From CCMP332 sp040218795 (lineage in GTDB: Bacteria > Bacteroidota > Bacteroidia > Cytophagales > CCMP332), in contig JAVJQT010000010.1 in NCBI GenBank assembly GCA_040218795.1, forward strand, positions 465,805 through 529,804: 64,000 bases of DNA. The letters run 5' to 3'. The position numbers and the translations under genes are program-made. Shown in pieces: positions 27,438 through 34,989 of this stretch. The notes under the pieces were generated by a model. The model searched no databases and was not told the DNA's origin. It saw nothing but the letters and a program-made list of their open reading frames with translations. The first letter of the stretch is position 1; each line of letters starts with the position of its first letter.

Positions 27438-28361
27438 TCACGATTTTATTAAATAAGCCAGAGGAAATCGGTGTTTTTCAAGAAATACAAACTCTTGTTT
27501 TTCTGCACCAAAACCCGAATAAAAACGGCCCAGGGAAGCAATATTACCACCTTCAAAATCCAATTGTTTATACCCGGAACTGTAATTAAGTAACCATTCA
27601 TTGATAATGGCATGCATAATTCCCGCCTTTTTGGCTTTTTCATTTGAAAAACTCAGTAAAAAGGTCATTACATCTTTATAACCCGCAAAGAGGCCTGAAG
27701 CCATTCTATCGCCATTTTCATCAAGGGCTGAAAATATATTGATGTTTTTATCCGAAGCAAAAAAAGGCTTAAGGCGATCATAGGCATTTAAAAAATCCCT
27801 GCTTATTTTTATTTGCCTTCCCTTATTCTTTATAAATCCACTTAATAGCGCATGAAAGTCGTTATTGATATCAAGCGTCCAATTCAGTTTGTTGGCCGCT
27901 TTAATGTTTCTTTTGTGATTTTTTGAAAAGCTTTGACTAAAATCATGCTCACCAAGATTCAGAATATAAGTTATTCGCGTGCTCGATTGAAAATGGGAGT
28001 TTTTTTGCAATTGACTTGCAGATTGCGAATCAAGTGATAAACGCATTGAAATACTTTGCCCCAATACATTGCAGATCTCATTCAAAAAAGCTTCTCCCGC
28101 TTCACTTTCCCGACTGAGTATTTGAATTTGCTGTGTAAAAACAGGCTGAACCAGATACATTATTCCAAATCTTTTTTTGAACATCAATGGGAAGGCATTC
28201 AAATATTTACCATTGTCGATTTCTACAATGGCTTCAAATTCAGGGTTTACTGCTTTTAAATAGTCATATTTCGAAAATATTCTTGACCACTTGCAATGAT
28301 TTACAAGTTCATTCCAAGAATTTGGGTCAATTTCATCACTTCTTAATCGAATAATACTCAT
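27438..28361 (-). CDS. GNAT/FemAB-type acyltransferase-like protein
   Basis: 307 residues with a duplicated GNAT-like fold of the BioF2/FemAB-related group. There is a soluble N-terminal half, then S-F-S-K-N-H-K-R-N-I-K-A-A as in FemX/BioF2 proteins, and a C-terminal Y-K-Q-L-D-F-E-G-G-N. Family members transfer acyl or aminoacyl groups to cell-wall or polysaccharide acceptors. The substrate here is unknown. It is a single gene divergent from the Wzi-like gene by about 60 nt. Confidence 0.7.
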   Translation of the reverse strand: MSIIRLRSDEIDPNSWNELVNHCKWSRIFSKYDYLKAVNPEFEAIVEIDNGKYLNAFPLMFKKRFGIMYLVQPVFTQQIQILSRESEAGEAFLNEICNVLGQSISMRLSLDSQSASQLQKNSHFQSSTRITYILNLGEHDFSQSFSKNHKRNIKAANKLNWTLDINNDFHALLSGFIKNKGRQIKISRDFLNAYDRLKPFFASDKNINIFSALDENGDRMASGLFAGYKDVMTFLLSFSNEKAKKAGIMHAIINEWLLNYSSGYKQLDFEGGNIASLGRFYSGFGAEKQEFVFLEKHRFPLAYLIKS

Positions 28362-28420
28362 CTATTCCTTTTCGAAACTTAATCTAATGTAGTTTTTTTA
28401 CACCGCGAGACCTCAATGAT

Positions 28421-30178
28421 ATGCGCAATAATCTATTATTCATTTTTATATGGCTTGTCCCATTTTCATTTCTTAAGGCCCAGGGTGTATATGCTCCCGG
28501 AAGCCGTGAATATACTCGACTCCTTCAGAGGTATGAAATTTTAAATGGAAAAAACTACAATGATGTATTCACATCATTTAAACCCTATACCAGAAAAAAT
28601 ATTATTGAAGCTCTGGAAGATGATTCGGTTTTTACTTCAAAATCTGATTTTTTTAATAAGCAGTATCTGCTAAATGACAGTCATGAATGGACCGAAAACG
28701 AAGAGGATTCTGAAAAAACTTTTCTAAAACACTTTTATAAAAAAAAGGCGAACGCTTTTTACTACAATGAAAAGGACGTCTTTGAAATCCATGCGGATCC
28801 AATTCTGGATCTTTACGGAGGTGTCGATTACAGCAAAACAACTACCAATTACAGGAGTACATTAAGTGATGACACTGAGAAATTTGATCGCTCTATTTAT
28901 AGAAATACCCGAGGTGTGTCGGTCCGAGGTTTAATTGATCAAAAAATAGGTTTTCAAACTACTTTGTTGGAAAATCAGGTGAGATATCCTTTTTATGTTG
29001 ACGAAAGAATTTCTGAAGATGGAGTAGTACCCGGGCAGGGCTTCTATAAGCGATTTGGAGAGAATGGTTGGGATTTCTTTACAGCTACCGGGTATGTAAC
29101 TTTTAACGCAACAAAACACCTTGCATTTCAATTTGGTCATGACAGGAATTTCGTTGGAAATGGATATCGCTCCTTGATTTTATCCGATTTTTCTGGGCCT
29201 TATCTATTTCTCAAAGCTGAAACGCAAGTCTGGAAGTTTAAATACACCAACCTATTTGCAGAATTAACCACGAGCAGATCCGGAATCCCATACCCAAGAA
29301 AATATATGGCCTTGCATCATTTAAGCATCAATATTGGTAAGAAACTCAACGTAGGTTTATTTGAAAGCGTCATTTACGGTCGCGAAGATCAAGGTTTAGA
29401 TATCGCTTATCTCAATCCGATTATTTTCTATAGAGCTATTGAACAGAATAATGGCAGCGCTGATAATGCTTTATTGGGAATGGATTTCAAATATATTCCT
29501 GTCAAAAAATTAAGCTTTTACGGACAGCTGATTTTTGATGAGGTGGTAGTTTCCAATCTTCGGGCTGGCAATGGCTGGTGGGCCAATAAATTTGGAATTC
29601 AAGGCGGCATGAAATACATCAATGCTTTTGGTATAAATAACCTGGACATCCAACTAGAAGGCAATCTCGCACGACCCTTTACTTATACCCATCTTTCGGA
29701 TTTTACCAATTACCAGCATTTTCAACAGCCTTTAGCGCATCCACTCGGTGCAAACTTCCGTGAAGCCATTATCAACATAGGATATCAACCATTGCCAAAG
29801 CTGACATTCAATTTCAGACAAATATTCTATATGCAAGGAAGGGACATATATTACAGGGATACAGTAATCAATTATGGGCAAAATATTCGAATTCCCTATA
29901 CTTCAAGAGTAAAGGAGTTTGAAAATTATATCGGACAGGGAAAAATGTATAACGTTTCAATTTCAAATCTGAGAATTAGCTATATGTTAAAGCATAATTT
30001 CTTCCTTGATTTCAATTATACGTTCCGTTTTGCTCAATATTTACCTAACCGAATTGATATAAGGATTTCTGATCTCAATTTAATTGATCCGGTATCTTTA
30101 ATAAATCAGCAAGACCATTCACAAATTCTCGGGCTCGGTTTACGTTGGAACACCGATTTAAGAAATTTTGATTTTTAA
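28421..30178 (+). CDS. Wzi-like capsule assembly outer membrane beta-barrel protein
   Basis: 585 residues with a signal peptide ending at K-A-Q. The N-terminal about 130 residues are periplasmic; the rest has alternating barrel strands. Motifs of the Wzi family include F-G-H-D-R-N-F-V-G-N-G-Y-R-S-L and W-K-F-K-Y-T-N-L-F-A-E-L. Wzi anchors capsule polysaccharide at the outer surface; Bacteroidota homologues are longer and may be linked to other polysaccharides. The next gene gmhA, an LPS core sugar gene, starts about 10 nt later, which supports a surface-glycan role. Confidence 0.8.
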   Translation: MRNNLLFIFIWLVPFSFLKAQGVYAPGSREYTRLLQRYEILNGKNYNDVFTSFKPYTRKNIIEALEDDSVFTSKSDFFNKQYLLNDSHEWTENEEDSEKTFLKHFYKKKANAFYYNEKDVFEIHADPILDLYGGVDYSKTTTNYRSTLSDDTEKFDRSIYRNTRGVSVRGLIDQKIGFQTTLLENQVRYPFYVDERISEDGVVPGQGFYKRFGENGWDFFTATGYVTFNATKHLAFQFGHDRNFVGNGYRSLILSDFSGPYLFLKAETQVWKFKYTNLFAELTTSRSGIPYPRKYMALHHLSINIGKKLNVGLFESVIYGREDQGLDIAYLNPIIFYRAIEQNNGSADNALLGMDFKYIPVKKLSFYGQLIFDEVVVSNLRAGNGWWANKFGIQGGMKYINAFGINNLDIQLEGNLARPFTYTHLSDFTNYQHFQQPLAHPLGANFREAIINIGYQPLPKLTFNFRQIFYMQGRDIYYRDTVINYGQNIRIPYTSRVKEFENYIGQGKMYNVSISNLRISYMLKHNFFLDFNYTFRFAQYLPNRIDIRISDLNLIDPVSLINQQDHSQILGLGLRWNTDLRNFDF

Positions 30179-30190
30179 TCTTTGAATAAA

Positions 30191-30772
30191 ATGAACAGTA
30201 TAGATCATATACGACATGAATTGACAGAAGCAAAAAATGTATTGGACCATTTTATTGCCGATGAGCAAAACTTCCAGTTAATATCAAAAGCTTCAGAAAT
30301 GATGATTGAGTCGATAAAAAAAGGAGGTAAAATATTTTCATGTGGAAATGGAGGTTCACATTGCGATGCCATGCATTTTGCCGAAGAGCTCACAGGACGA
30401 TACAGGGAAGATCGCGATCCGATTGCCGCTCTTGCCATTTCAGATCCTTCACATATATCCTGTGTCAGCAATGATTTTGGTTTCGACCGGGTGTTTTCGA
30501 GATACATTCGCGCCCTGGGTCAAAAAGGCGATATTTTATTGGGTATTTCAACCTCAGGGAATAGTCAAAATATCATCAATGCAGCAGAAGCTGCGCATCA
30601 GAAAGGAATGAAAGTTATTTCGCTTACCGGTAAAAGCGGTGGCCACTTGGCTGAACATTCTGACATCGAAATTCGTGTTTCACACAACGGATATGCAGAT
30701 AGAATACAGGAAATACATATAAAAATAATTCATTGCCTGATCGGGCTGATAGAGAAAGGATTGGAGGGCTAA
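30191..30772 (+). CDS. gmhA: Phosphoheptose isomerase (sedoheptulose-7-phosphate isomerase)
   Basis: 193 residues, very close to E. coli GmhA. The SIS-domain motifs are C-G-N-G-G-S-H-C-D-A-M-H-F-A-E-E-L-T-G-R-Y and S-D-x-S-H-I-S-C-V; the active-site Glu and His are in E-E-L and E-I-H-I-K. It makes D-glycero-D-manno-heptose 7-phosphate for LPS core heptose. An upstream in-frame TTG at 30182 is less likely than the ATG used here. Its stop codon (TAA) overlaps an ATG that begins a remnant of comM, and an inserted segment begins at this junction. Confidence 0.94.
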   Translation: MNSIDHIRHELTEAKNVLDHFIADEQNFQLISKASEMMIESIKKGGKIFSCGNGGSHCDAMHFAEELTGRYREDRDPIAALAISDPSHISCVSNDFGFDRVFSRYIRALGQKGDILLGISTSGNSQNIINAAEAAHQKGMKVISLTGKSGGHLAEHSDIEIRVSHNGYADRIQEIHIKIIHCLIGLIEKGLEG

Positions 30773-30784
30773 TGTTTGCAAAAA
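30753..30784 (+). repeat. Left copy of 32-bp direct repeat at the gmhA 3' end / comM 5' end
   Basis: An exact 32-bp match to 33394-33425. It covers the last codons of gmhA, its stop codon, and the first four codons of comM. At this left copy the comM reading frame breaks off after M-F-A-K. The pair bounds the 30785-33393 insertion and looks like an attachment site duplication or recombination junction. Confidence 0.9.
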
Positions 30785-30801
30785 GATTTGATGTAGAATG
30801 A
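30772..30801 (+). pseudogene. Nine-codon remnant of the comM start (MFAKRFDVE)
   Basis: The ATG overlaps the gmhA stop codon exactly as the real comM start overlaps the decayed gmhA copy at 33411-33413. The first four codons match comM, then the frame diverges and ends in TGA at 30799-30801. That stop overlaps the start of the first lipoprotein gene (ATGA), so the remnant may act as a leader for translational coupling. Confidence 0.7.
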
Positions 30802-31166
30802 AATATTTTATACTTCTATTGTCTTTGATTGTTTTCAGTTGCAAAGATGATGATTCTGATCTCGCTCCTGTAAATAATGTGCCATATTTAGTTGAGATTG
30901 ATACGTTTTCGATGCTCGGCTATGAAGTTAATGCAATTTATCCCTGCAATAATGTCGTTTATTTTAGAAACTTTGGTAAAGGATACAAATACAGAATAAA
31001 TTCTTATCCAATAAACTTTGATCCAAAAGTACCACGAAATCAATATACAGGTATTTTCAGGGTTTTTCCAGATTCAATATTTCAATGTACAAGTGATGCA
31101 ATTGACCCTCCACGAACTTATGATTATATTAATATGGATTTATTGTATTTTAAGGTATTGCAGTGA
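30798..31166 (+). CDS. Tandem lipoprotein 1, unknown
   Basis: 122 residues, first of four coupled small genes in the insertion. The lipobox I-V-F-S-C15 is followed by K-D-D-D-S-D, similar to the lipoprotein export signal that places Bacteroidota lipoproteins on the cell surface. The mature domain of about 105 residues has Y-P-C-N-N, R-I-N-S-Y-P, Y-T-G-I-F-R-V-F-P-D-S and D-L-L-Y-F-K-V-L. Two conserved Cys could form a disulfide. I do not recognise the family. Its GTGA end overlaps gene 2 by 4 nt. Confidence 0.7.
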   Translation: MKYFILLLSLIVFSCKDDDSDLAPVNNVPYLVEIDTFSMLGYEVNAIYPCNNVVYFRNFGKGYKYRINSYPINFDPKVPRNQYTGIFRVFPDSIFQCTSDAIDPPRTYDYINMDLLYFKVLQ

Positions 31167-31537
31167 AATTTTTAAGTTATTTAATAATTATTTGTTTGGG
31201 AGTCATATCATGCAAAAAGGATGATGATTCTGATGTCTCTCCTGTAAATAGCGATCCTTATTTGGTAGAAATTGATACTTTTTTTATGGTAGGTGTTTTT
31301 GTAAATAATCCTTTTCCATGCAATAATATTGTCGCATTAAAAAATTATAATTTGGGCTTTAAATATAGAATCAATTCATATCCTGTAAATTTTGATCCAA
31401 AGAATGAGATTCAACGATATACAGGAATATTTAGAGTATTTCCTGATTCTTCAAATGAATGTACAAATCATGCAAGTGATCCACCTTTTACGTATAACTA
31501 TATAAACGTTGATCTTCTTTATTTTAAGGTATTGTAG
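31163..31537 (+). CDS. Tandem lipoprotein 2, unknown
   Basis: 124 residues, GTG start overlapping the end of gene 1. It is a clear paralogue of genes 1 and 3: C-K-K-D-D-D-S-D after the lipobox, Y-L-V-E-I-D-T-F, F-P-C-N-N and Y-T-G-I-F-R-V-F-P-D-S. Its first 70 nt are almost identical to those of gene 3, showing recent tandem duplication. The function is unknown; surface exposure is inferred from the acidic post-Cys run. Confidence 0.7.
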   Translation: MKFLSYLIIICLGVISCKKDDDSDVSPVNSDPYLVEIDTFFMVGVFVNNPFPCNNIVALKNYNLGFKYRINSYPVNFDPKNEIQRYTGIFRVFPDSSNECTNHASDPPFTYNYINVDLLYFKVL

Positions 31538-31917
31538 TGAAATTTTTAAGTTTTTTAATAATTATTTGTCTGGGAGTCATATCATGCAAAAAAGATGATG
31601 ATTCTAATCTCACTCCTGTATATAATGAATCTTATTTAGTTGAGATTGATACATTTAATATGTTTGGTGCTAATGTTAATTCTAATTATCCATGCAATAA
31701 TCATGTTTTGTTAAAAAATTTTGGTAGAGTTTTTGACGATTTCAGAATTAATTCACACCCAAGTAATTTTGATCCAAATAATAGTAACATTTTATATACT
31801 GGAATTTTTAGAGTATTTCCTGATTCGGTTTTTGAATGTATTGAACATGCTGCTGATCCACCATTTTCGTATAACTATATAAACGTTGATCTTCTTTATT
31901 TTAAGGTATTGCAGTGA
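31537..31917 (+). CDS. Tandem lipoprotein 3, unknown
   Basis: 126 residues. The GTG start shares its G with the stop codon of gene 2. It has the same domain as genes 1 and 2, with differences concentrated in the loops between the conserved Y-P-C-N-N and R-I-N-S-H-P segments. The pattern of conserved framework and variable loops fits a diversifying surface or immunity-like protein, but no partner toxin was found. Confidence 0.7.
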   Translation: MKFLSFLIIICLGVISCKKDDDSNLTPVYNESYLVEIDTFNMFGANVNSNYPCNNHVLLKNFGRVFDDFRINSHPSNFDPNNSNILYTGIFRVFPDSVFECIEHAADPPFSYNYINVDLLYFKVLQ

Positions 31918-32297
31918 AATATATAAGAATGAGGTTTTTGATAATCATTTTGTTGTTCTTATTGGTTAGTTGCAAAAATGACGATTGCGAGCCAAATGTA
32001 GACAGTTCAAATTCCTATCCTAAATTGATTGAAGTAGATTATTTCAGTTTTAGGCAAAATGGTTTACAAGGTGATGATTGCGATCTTATAATAATAACTA
32101 CTGTTGATTCTTTTGCTACTCTTGATAGATATGTGTTAGATTCAATTCCTGTTAATATTAATACTGACCCTAGTTTTGCCTATAAAGGAATATTAAAAGT
32201 TGTAGAAGGAATTACAACTTGTCGAGATGTTCGTTCAGACCCTGAAACAATAGAAGATTATCAATATGTTCAAATTTTATATTGGCAATTATTATAG
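31914..32297 (+). CDS. Tandem lipoprotein 4, divergent member
   Basis: 127 residues, GTG start overlapping gene 3 by 4 nt. The lipobox L-L-V-S-C is followed by K-N-D-D-C. It shares the general plan (I-E-V-D-Y-F-S-F, Y-K-G-I-L-K-V) but is far from genes 1-3. It has extra Cys residues (C-E-P, D-C-D, T-C-R), so its disulfides may differ. An alternative start at an ATG four codons later is possible. It is the last gene of the coupled run. Confidence 0.65.
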   Translation: MKYIRMRFLIIILLFLLVSCKNDDCEPNVDSSNSYPKLIEVDYFSFRQNGLQGDDCDLIIITTVDSFATLDRYVLDSIPVNINTDPSFAYKGILKVVEGITTCRDVRSDPETIEDYQYVQILYWQLL

Positions 32298-32430
32298 TTG
32301 AAATTTTTACTAAGTAAGAACTAAAGATAAAAGTATCGATTGCTTTATTTGCAATTGCAGCAGCACCATCATCAGATGTGTTTTTAATGAATTCAATACT
32401 AAATTTTTCAATATTTTTAACTGAATCCAA
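32212..32430 (-). pseudogene. 72-codon reading frame following the tail-fibre remnant, probably truncated
   Basis: It begins with a TTG right after the stop codon of the tail-fibre-like remnant. The first about 45 residues (D-S-V-K-N-I-E-K-F, S-D-D-G-A-A-A-I-A-N-K-A) look like real protein; the rest is antisense to lipoprotein 4. This suggests the next phage gene cut off by the junction at about 32300. It may simply be noise. Confidence 0.3.
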
Positions 32431-33093
32431 TTAAGCAGCCAAGAAAGAAACACTATCTAACCAAACTGTACCAGTAACTGATGTTTGGTTACCATTACCA
32501 TCAGCATTAATTAATTTGATTGCACCATTAGTATTAATTTCAATTATTTTAATTGTAAAGTTTAACATAATACCTAATGATGAAGTATGTACTGGAATTC
32601 TCAAAATACTATGTGGTCTAAATCCAACTGGTAATATAGCCATAGCTTGACCTGCTGTATCTGATTCAATAACACCTTTTAAATTAACCATACCAAAACC
32701 ATCAATTGTATATTGACTTCTTGTTGTATTGCCTAAAGATGATGTATCTCCACCTGCACCATAGGGTAAATCAGTCCATACAAGATTAGGTATTCTATCT
32801 TTATCAAGTTCACCAGTTGTAATTTTAGATGCATTTAAAGATGGTATTCTAGATGTTGAAAAAGTACCAGAAGTAATTTTAGAAGCTGCTAAATCTGGAA
32901 TGTTTCCAGTTGATAATGTACCACTTACATCTGATGCTGAAACATTAGCTGAAAATGTACCACTAACAGTTACATTATTTGAAAATGTCTTATTACCTAA
33001 AACAGTTTGATTACCTTTTAAACCCATTAAATCAGATGTAAGCACATCTGTTACAAATCTTCTTCCACCTGTTGAGGTAACATTGATATAAAA
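32431..33093 (-). pseudogene. Phage tail-fibre-like gene, 5'-truncated
   Basis: The frame is open to a TGA at 33094-33096 with no ATG near its start; translation would begin at a GTG (33045). It encodes G-G-R-R-F-V-T-D, common in tail-fibre proteins, then a repeat of the type A-S-K-I-T-x-G-x-x-x-x-x-R-I-P present about three times. A C-terminal domain with L-P-V-G-F-R-P-H-S and N-T-N-G-A-I resembles tail-fibre receptor domains. It lies on the opposite strand to its neighbours and appears to be a phage gene fragment. Confidence 0.6.
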
Positions 33094-33412
33094 TCAAGTA
33101 ATCGTATGAAGATATTGTTAGAATAAGTCAAACTACTTTTTCACACAATTTCGTACTGTGTTTACTTTAGAATGAATTTTTAAGACATTAGAATTTTTAA
33201 TTTTAGATTTTTTATGAACAATATTGTTATTGTTCTGCATAAATTATCTGAAGTCAAAGGTATATGGAATATTTACTCTTTGGCTGAGGAAAATCTATAA
33301 AATATTGTGAAGACATCTGTCATCATAATGCTTATGCAGATCACTTATTGGAAATTCATATCAAAATTATTCATTGTATGATCGGTATTATTAAGAAAGG
33401 ATTGGAGGGCTA
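33046..33412. other. Non-coding AT-rich stretch with gmhA remnant
   Basis: Of this 367-nt stretch before comM, the first about 50 nt extend the broken tail-fibre frame and the last about 130 nt are a decayed gmhA 3' end. The middle (about 33097-33280) is AT-rich with no convincing open frame or structure. Confidence 0.6.
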
Positions 33413-33413
33413 A
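33281..33413 (+). pseudogene. Decayed duplicate of the gmhA 3' end
   Basis: The last 30 codons before the stop, ending in K-K-G-L-E-G, match the GmhA C-terminus at 22 of 30 positions by eye, including Y-A-D, E-I-H-I-K-I-I-H-C and K-G-L-E-G. Further upstream TTGGCTGA also aligns with gmhA, but the frame is broken there. Its TAA overlaps the ATG of comM exactly as the intact gmhA does with the comM remnant. It is either the displaced original end or one brought in with the insertion. Confidence 0.75.
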
Positions 33414-33425
33414 TGTTTGCAAAAA
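33394..33425 (+). repeat. Right copy of the 32-bp direct repeat
   Basis: Exact match to 30753-30784. It spans the stop codon of the decayed gmhA copy and the first four codons of the intact comM gene, marking the right border of the insertion. Confidence 0.9.
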
Positions 33426-34954
33426 CCTTTGGTGGTGCATTATTGGGCGTAGATGCTCTGACTGTTACAATCGAGGTTAATATTGTTGGAGGAACCAAGG
33501 CTTATGTAGTAGGCCTTCCGGATAATGCTGTAAAAGAAAGTCTGTTTCGAATTGAATCTGTTTTTAAAGAAAATAATTATCATTTCCCCAGAAGAAAACT
33601 TCTAGTAAATCTTGCGCCTGCGGATGTAAGAAAAGAAGGGTCTGCTTACGATCTGCCCATAGCATTGGGAATCCTCAAGGCTGCGAATCAATTGGATTCG
33701 GAAGAATTAGAGAACTATATGATTATGGGAGAGCTTTCATTGGACGGTACGGTTCGTCCCATAAAGGGCATACTTCCTTTGGCCATTGAAGCCAGACGCA
33801 TGGGTTTAAAAGGCATGATAGTGCCATCAGAAAACGCATCTGAAGCTGCCATTGTAAACGATTTGGACATTATAGGAATCAATACATTAATTGAAGCAGT
33901 TGAGTTTTTGAATGGCAGCAAAAACATTGATCCGGTATTTGCGGAAACAAGGGACCTTTTTTTTGACCTTCAAAAAAATTTCGATCTCGATTTCGCCGAT
34001 GTGCAGGGACAGGAAAATATCAAACGTGGAATGGAAATTGCCGCGGCAGGCGGTCATAATGTAATAATGGTTGGGCCTCCGGGAGCGGGTAAAACCATGC
34101 TGGCCAAACGACTGCCATCCATACTGCCTCCCTTAAGTCTGCATGAAGCGCTTGAAACAACAAAGATTCATTCAGTGGCCGGTAAGCTCAATACAAATAC
34201 TTCTCTCATTGCCCACAGGCCTTTCAGGACGCCTCATCATACTATTTCTGATGTAGCATTGGTTGGTGGAGGTGGAAATCCACAGCCCGGCGAAATATCA
34301 CTGGCGCATAATGGCGTTTTATTTTTGGATGAGCTTCCGGAATTCAAAAGAACAGTTCTTGAGGTGATGCGTCAACCGCTTGAAGAAAGAAGAGTGACCA
34401 TTTCAAGAGCTAAGGCCTCGGTCGAATACCCTGCTAATTTCATGCTTGTGGCCAGTATGAATCCCAGTCCTTCGGGAAAGTTTTATGTTCCCGGTGAGGA
34501 TCACCCCGATTCACCTGCCGATGTAAAACGCTATTTGAGTAAGATAAGCGGTCCACTGCTGGACAGAATAGATCTTCATATTGAAGTAACCCCTGTTTCA
34601 TTTGATCAAATGACTTCAAAACAGGAATCAGAAAAAAGTACAACAATCAGGGAACGCGTTATTAAAGCCAGGGAAATTCAAAATCTTCGCTTCAAGGAAA
34701 AACCCGAAATATTTTGCAATGCCATGATGCCTGCCCAAATGGTAAAAGACCTATGTAAAATCAATAAAGCTTGCAATACGCTATTAAAAACGGCCATGGA
34801 AAAATTAGGTCTTTCCGCCAGAGCATATGATCGTATTCTGAAAGTATCAAGAACCATCGCTGATTTAAATCAGTCCGAGGACATTTCCATTGAACATGTG
34901 GCTGAAGCCATACAGTATAGAAGTCTGGACCGCGAAGGCTGGTTTGGGACTTGA
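33413..34954 (+). CDS. comM: ComM/YifB-family Mg-chelatase-like AAA+ protein
   Basis: 513 residues: an N-terminal Lon-like S5 fold with G-L-P-D-N-A-V-K-E-S and the P-A-D-V-R-K-E-G block, a Mg-chelatase AAA domain with Walker A G-P-P-G-A-G-K-T-M-L, R-P-F-R-T-P-H-H-T-I, Walker B L-F-L-D-E-L-P-E-F, and a C-terminal ComM domain. ComM is a helicase that promotes branch migration during natural transformation. Its start overlaps the stop of the gmhA remnant, suggesting the ancestral order was gmhA-comM in one operon. Confidence 0.92.
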   Translation: MFAKTFGGALLGVDALTVTIEVNIVGGTKAYVVGLPDNAVKESLFRIESVFKENNYHFPRRKLLVNLAPADVRKEGSAYDLPIALGILKAANQLDSEELENYMIMGELSLDGTVRPIKGILPLAIEARRMGLKGMIVPSENASEAAIVNDLDIIGINTLIEAVEFLNGSKNIDPVFAETRDLFFDLQKNFDLDFADVQGQENIKRGMEIAAAGGHNVIMVGPPGAGKTMLAKRLPSILPPLSLHEALETTKIHSVAGKLNTNTSLIAHRPFRTPHHTISDVALVGGGGNPQPGEISLAHNGVLFLDELPEFKRTVLEVMRQPLEERRVTISRAKASVEYPANFMLVASMNPSPSGKFYVPGEDHPDSPADVKRYLSKISGPLLDRIDLHIEVTPVSFDQMTSKQESEKSTTIRERVIKAREIQNLRFKEKPEIFCNAMMPAQMVKDLCKINKACNTLLKTAMEKLGLSARAYDRILKVSRTIADLNQSEDISIEHVAEAIQYRSLDREGWFGT

Positions 34955-34989
34955 AATATTCCCTATTTAAAATACCGGAGCTTGTTCAA

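Noticed and set aside
30785..33393. Insertion sequence or transposon between gmhA and comM
   Set aside because: No transposase, no terminal inverted repeats; the 32-bp repeat is gene sequence rather than a short target duplication.
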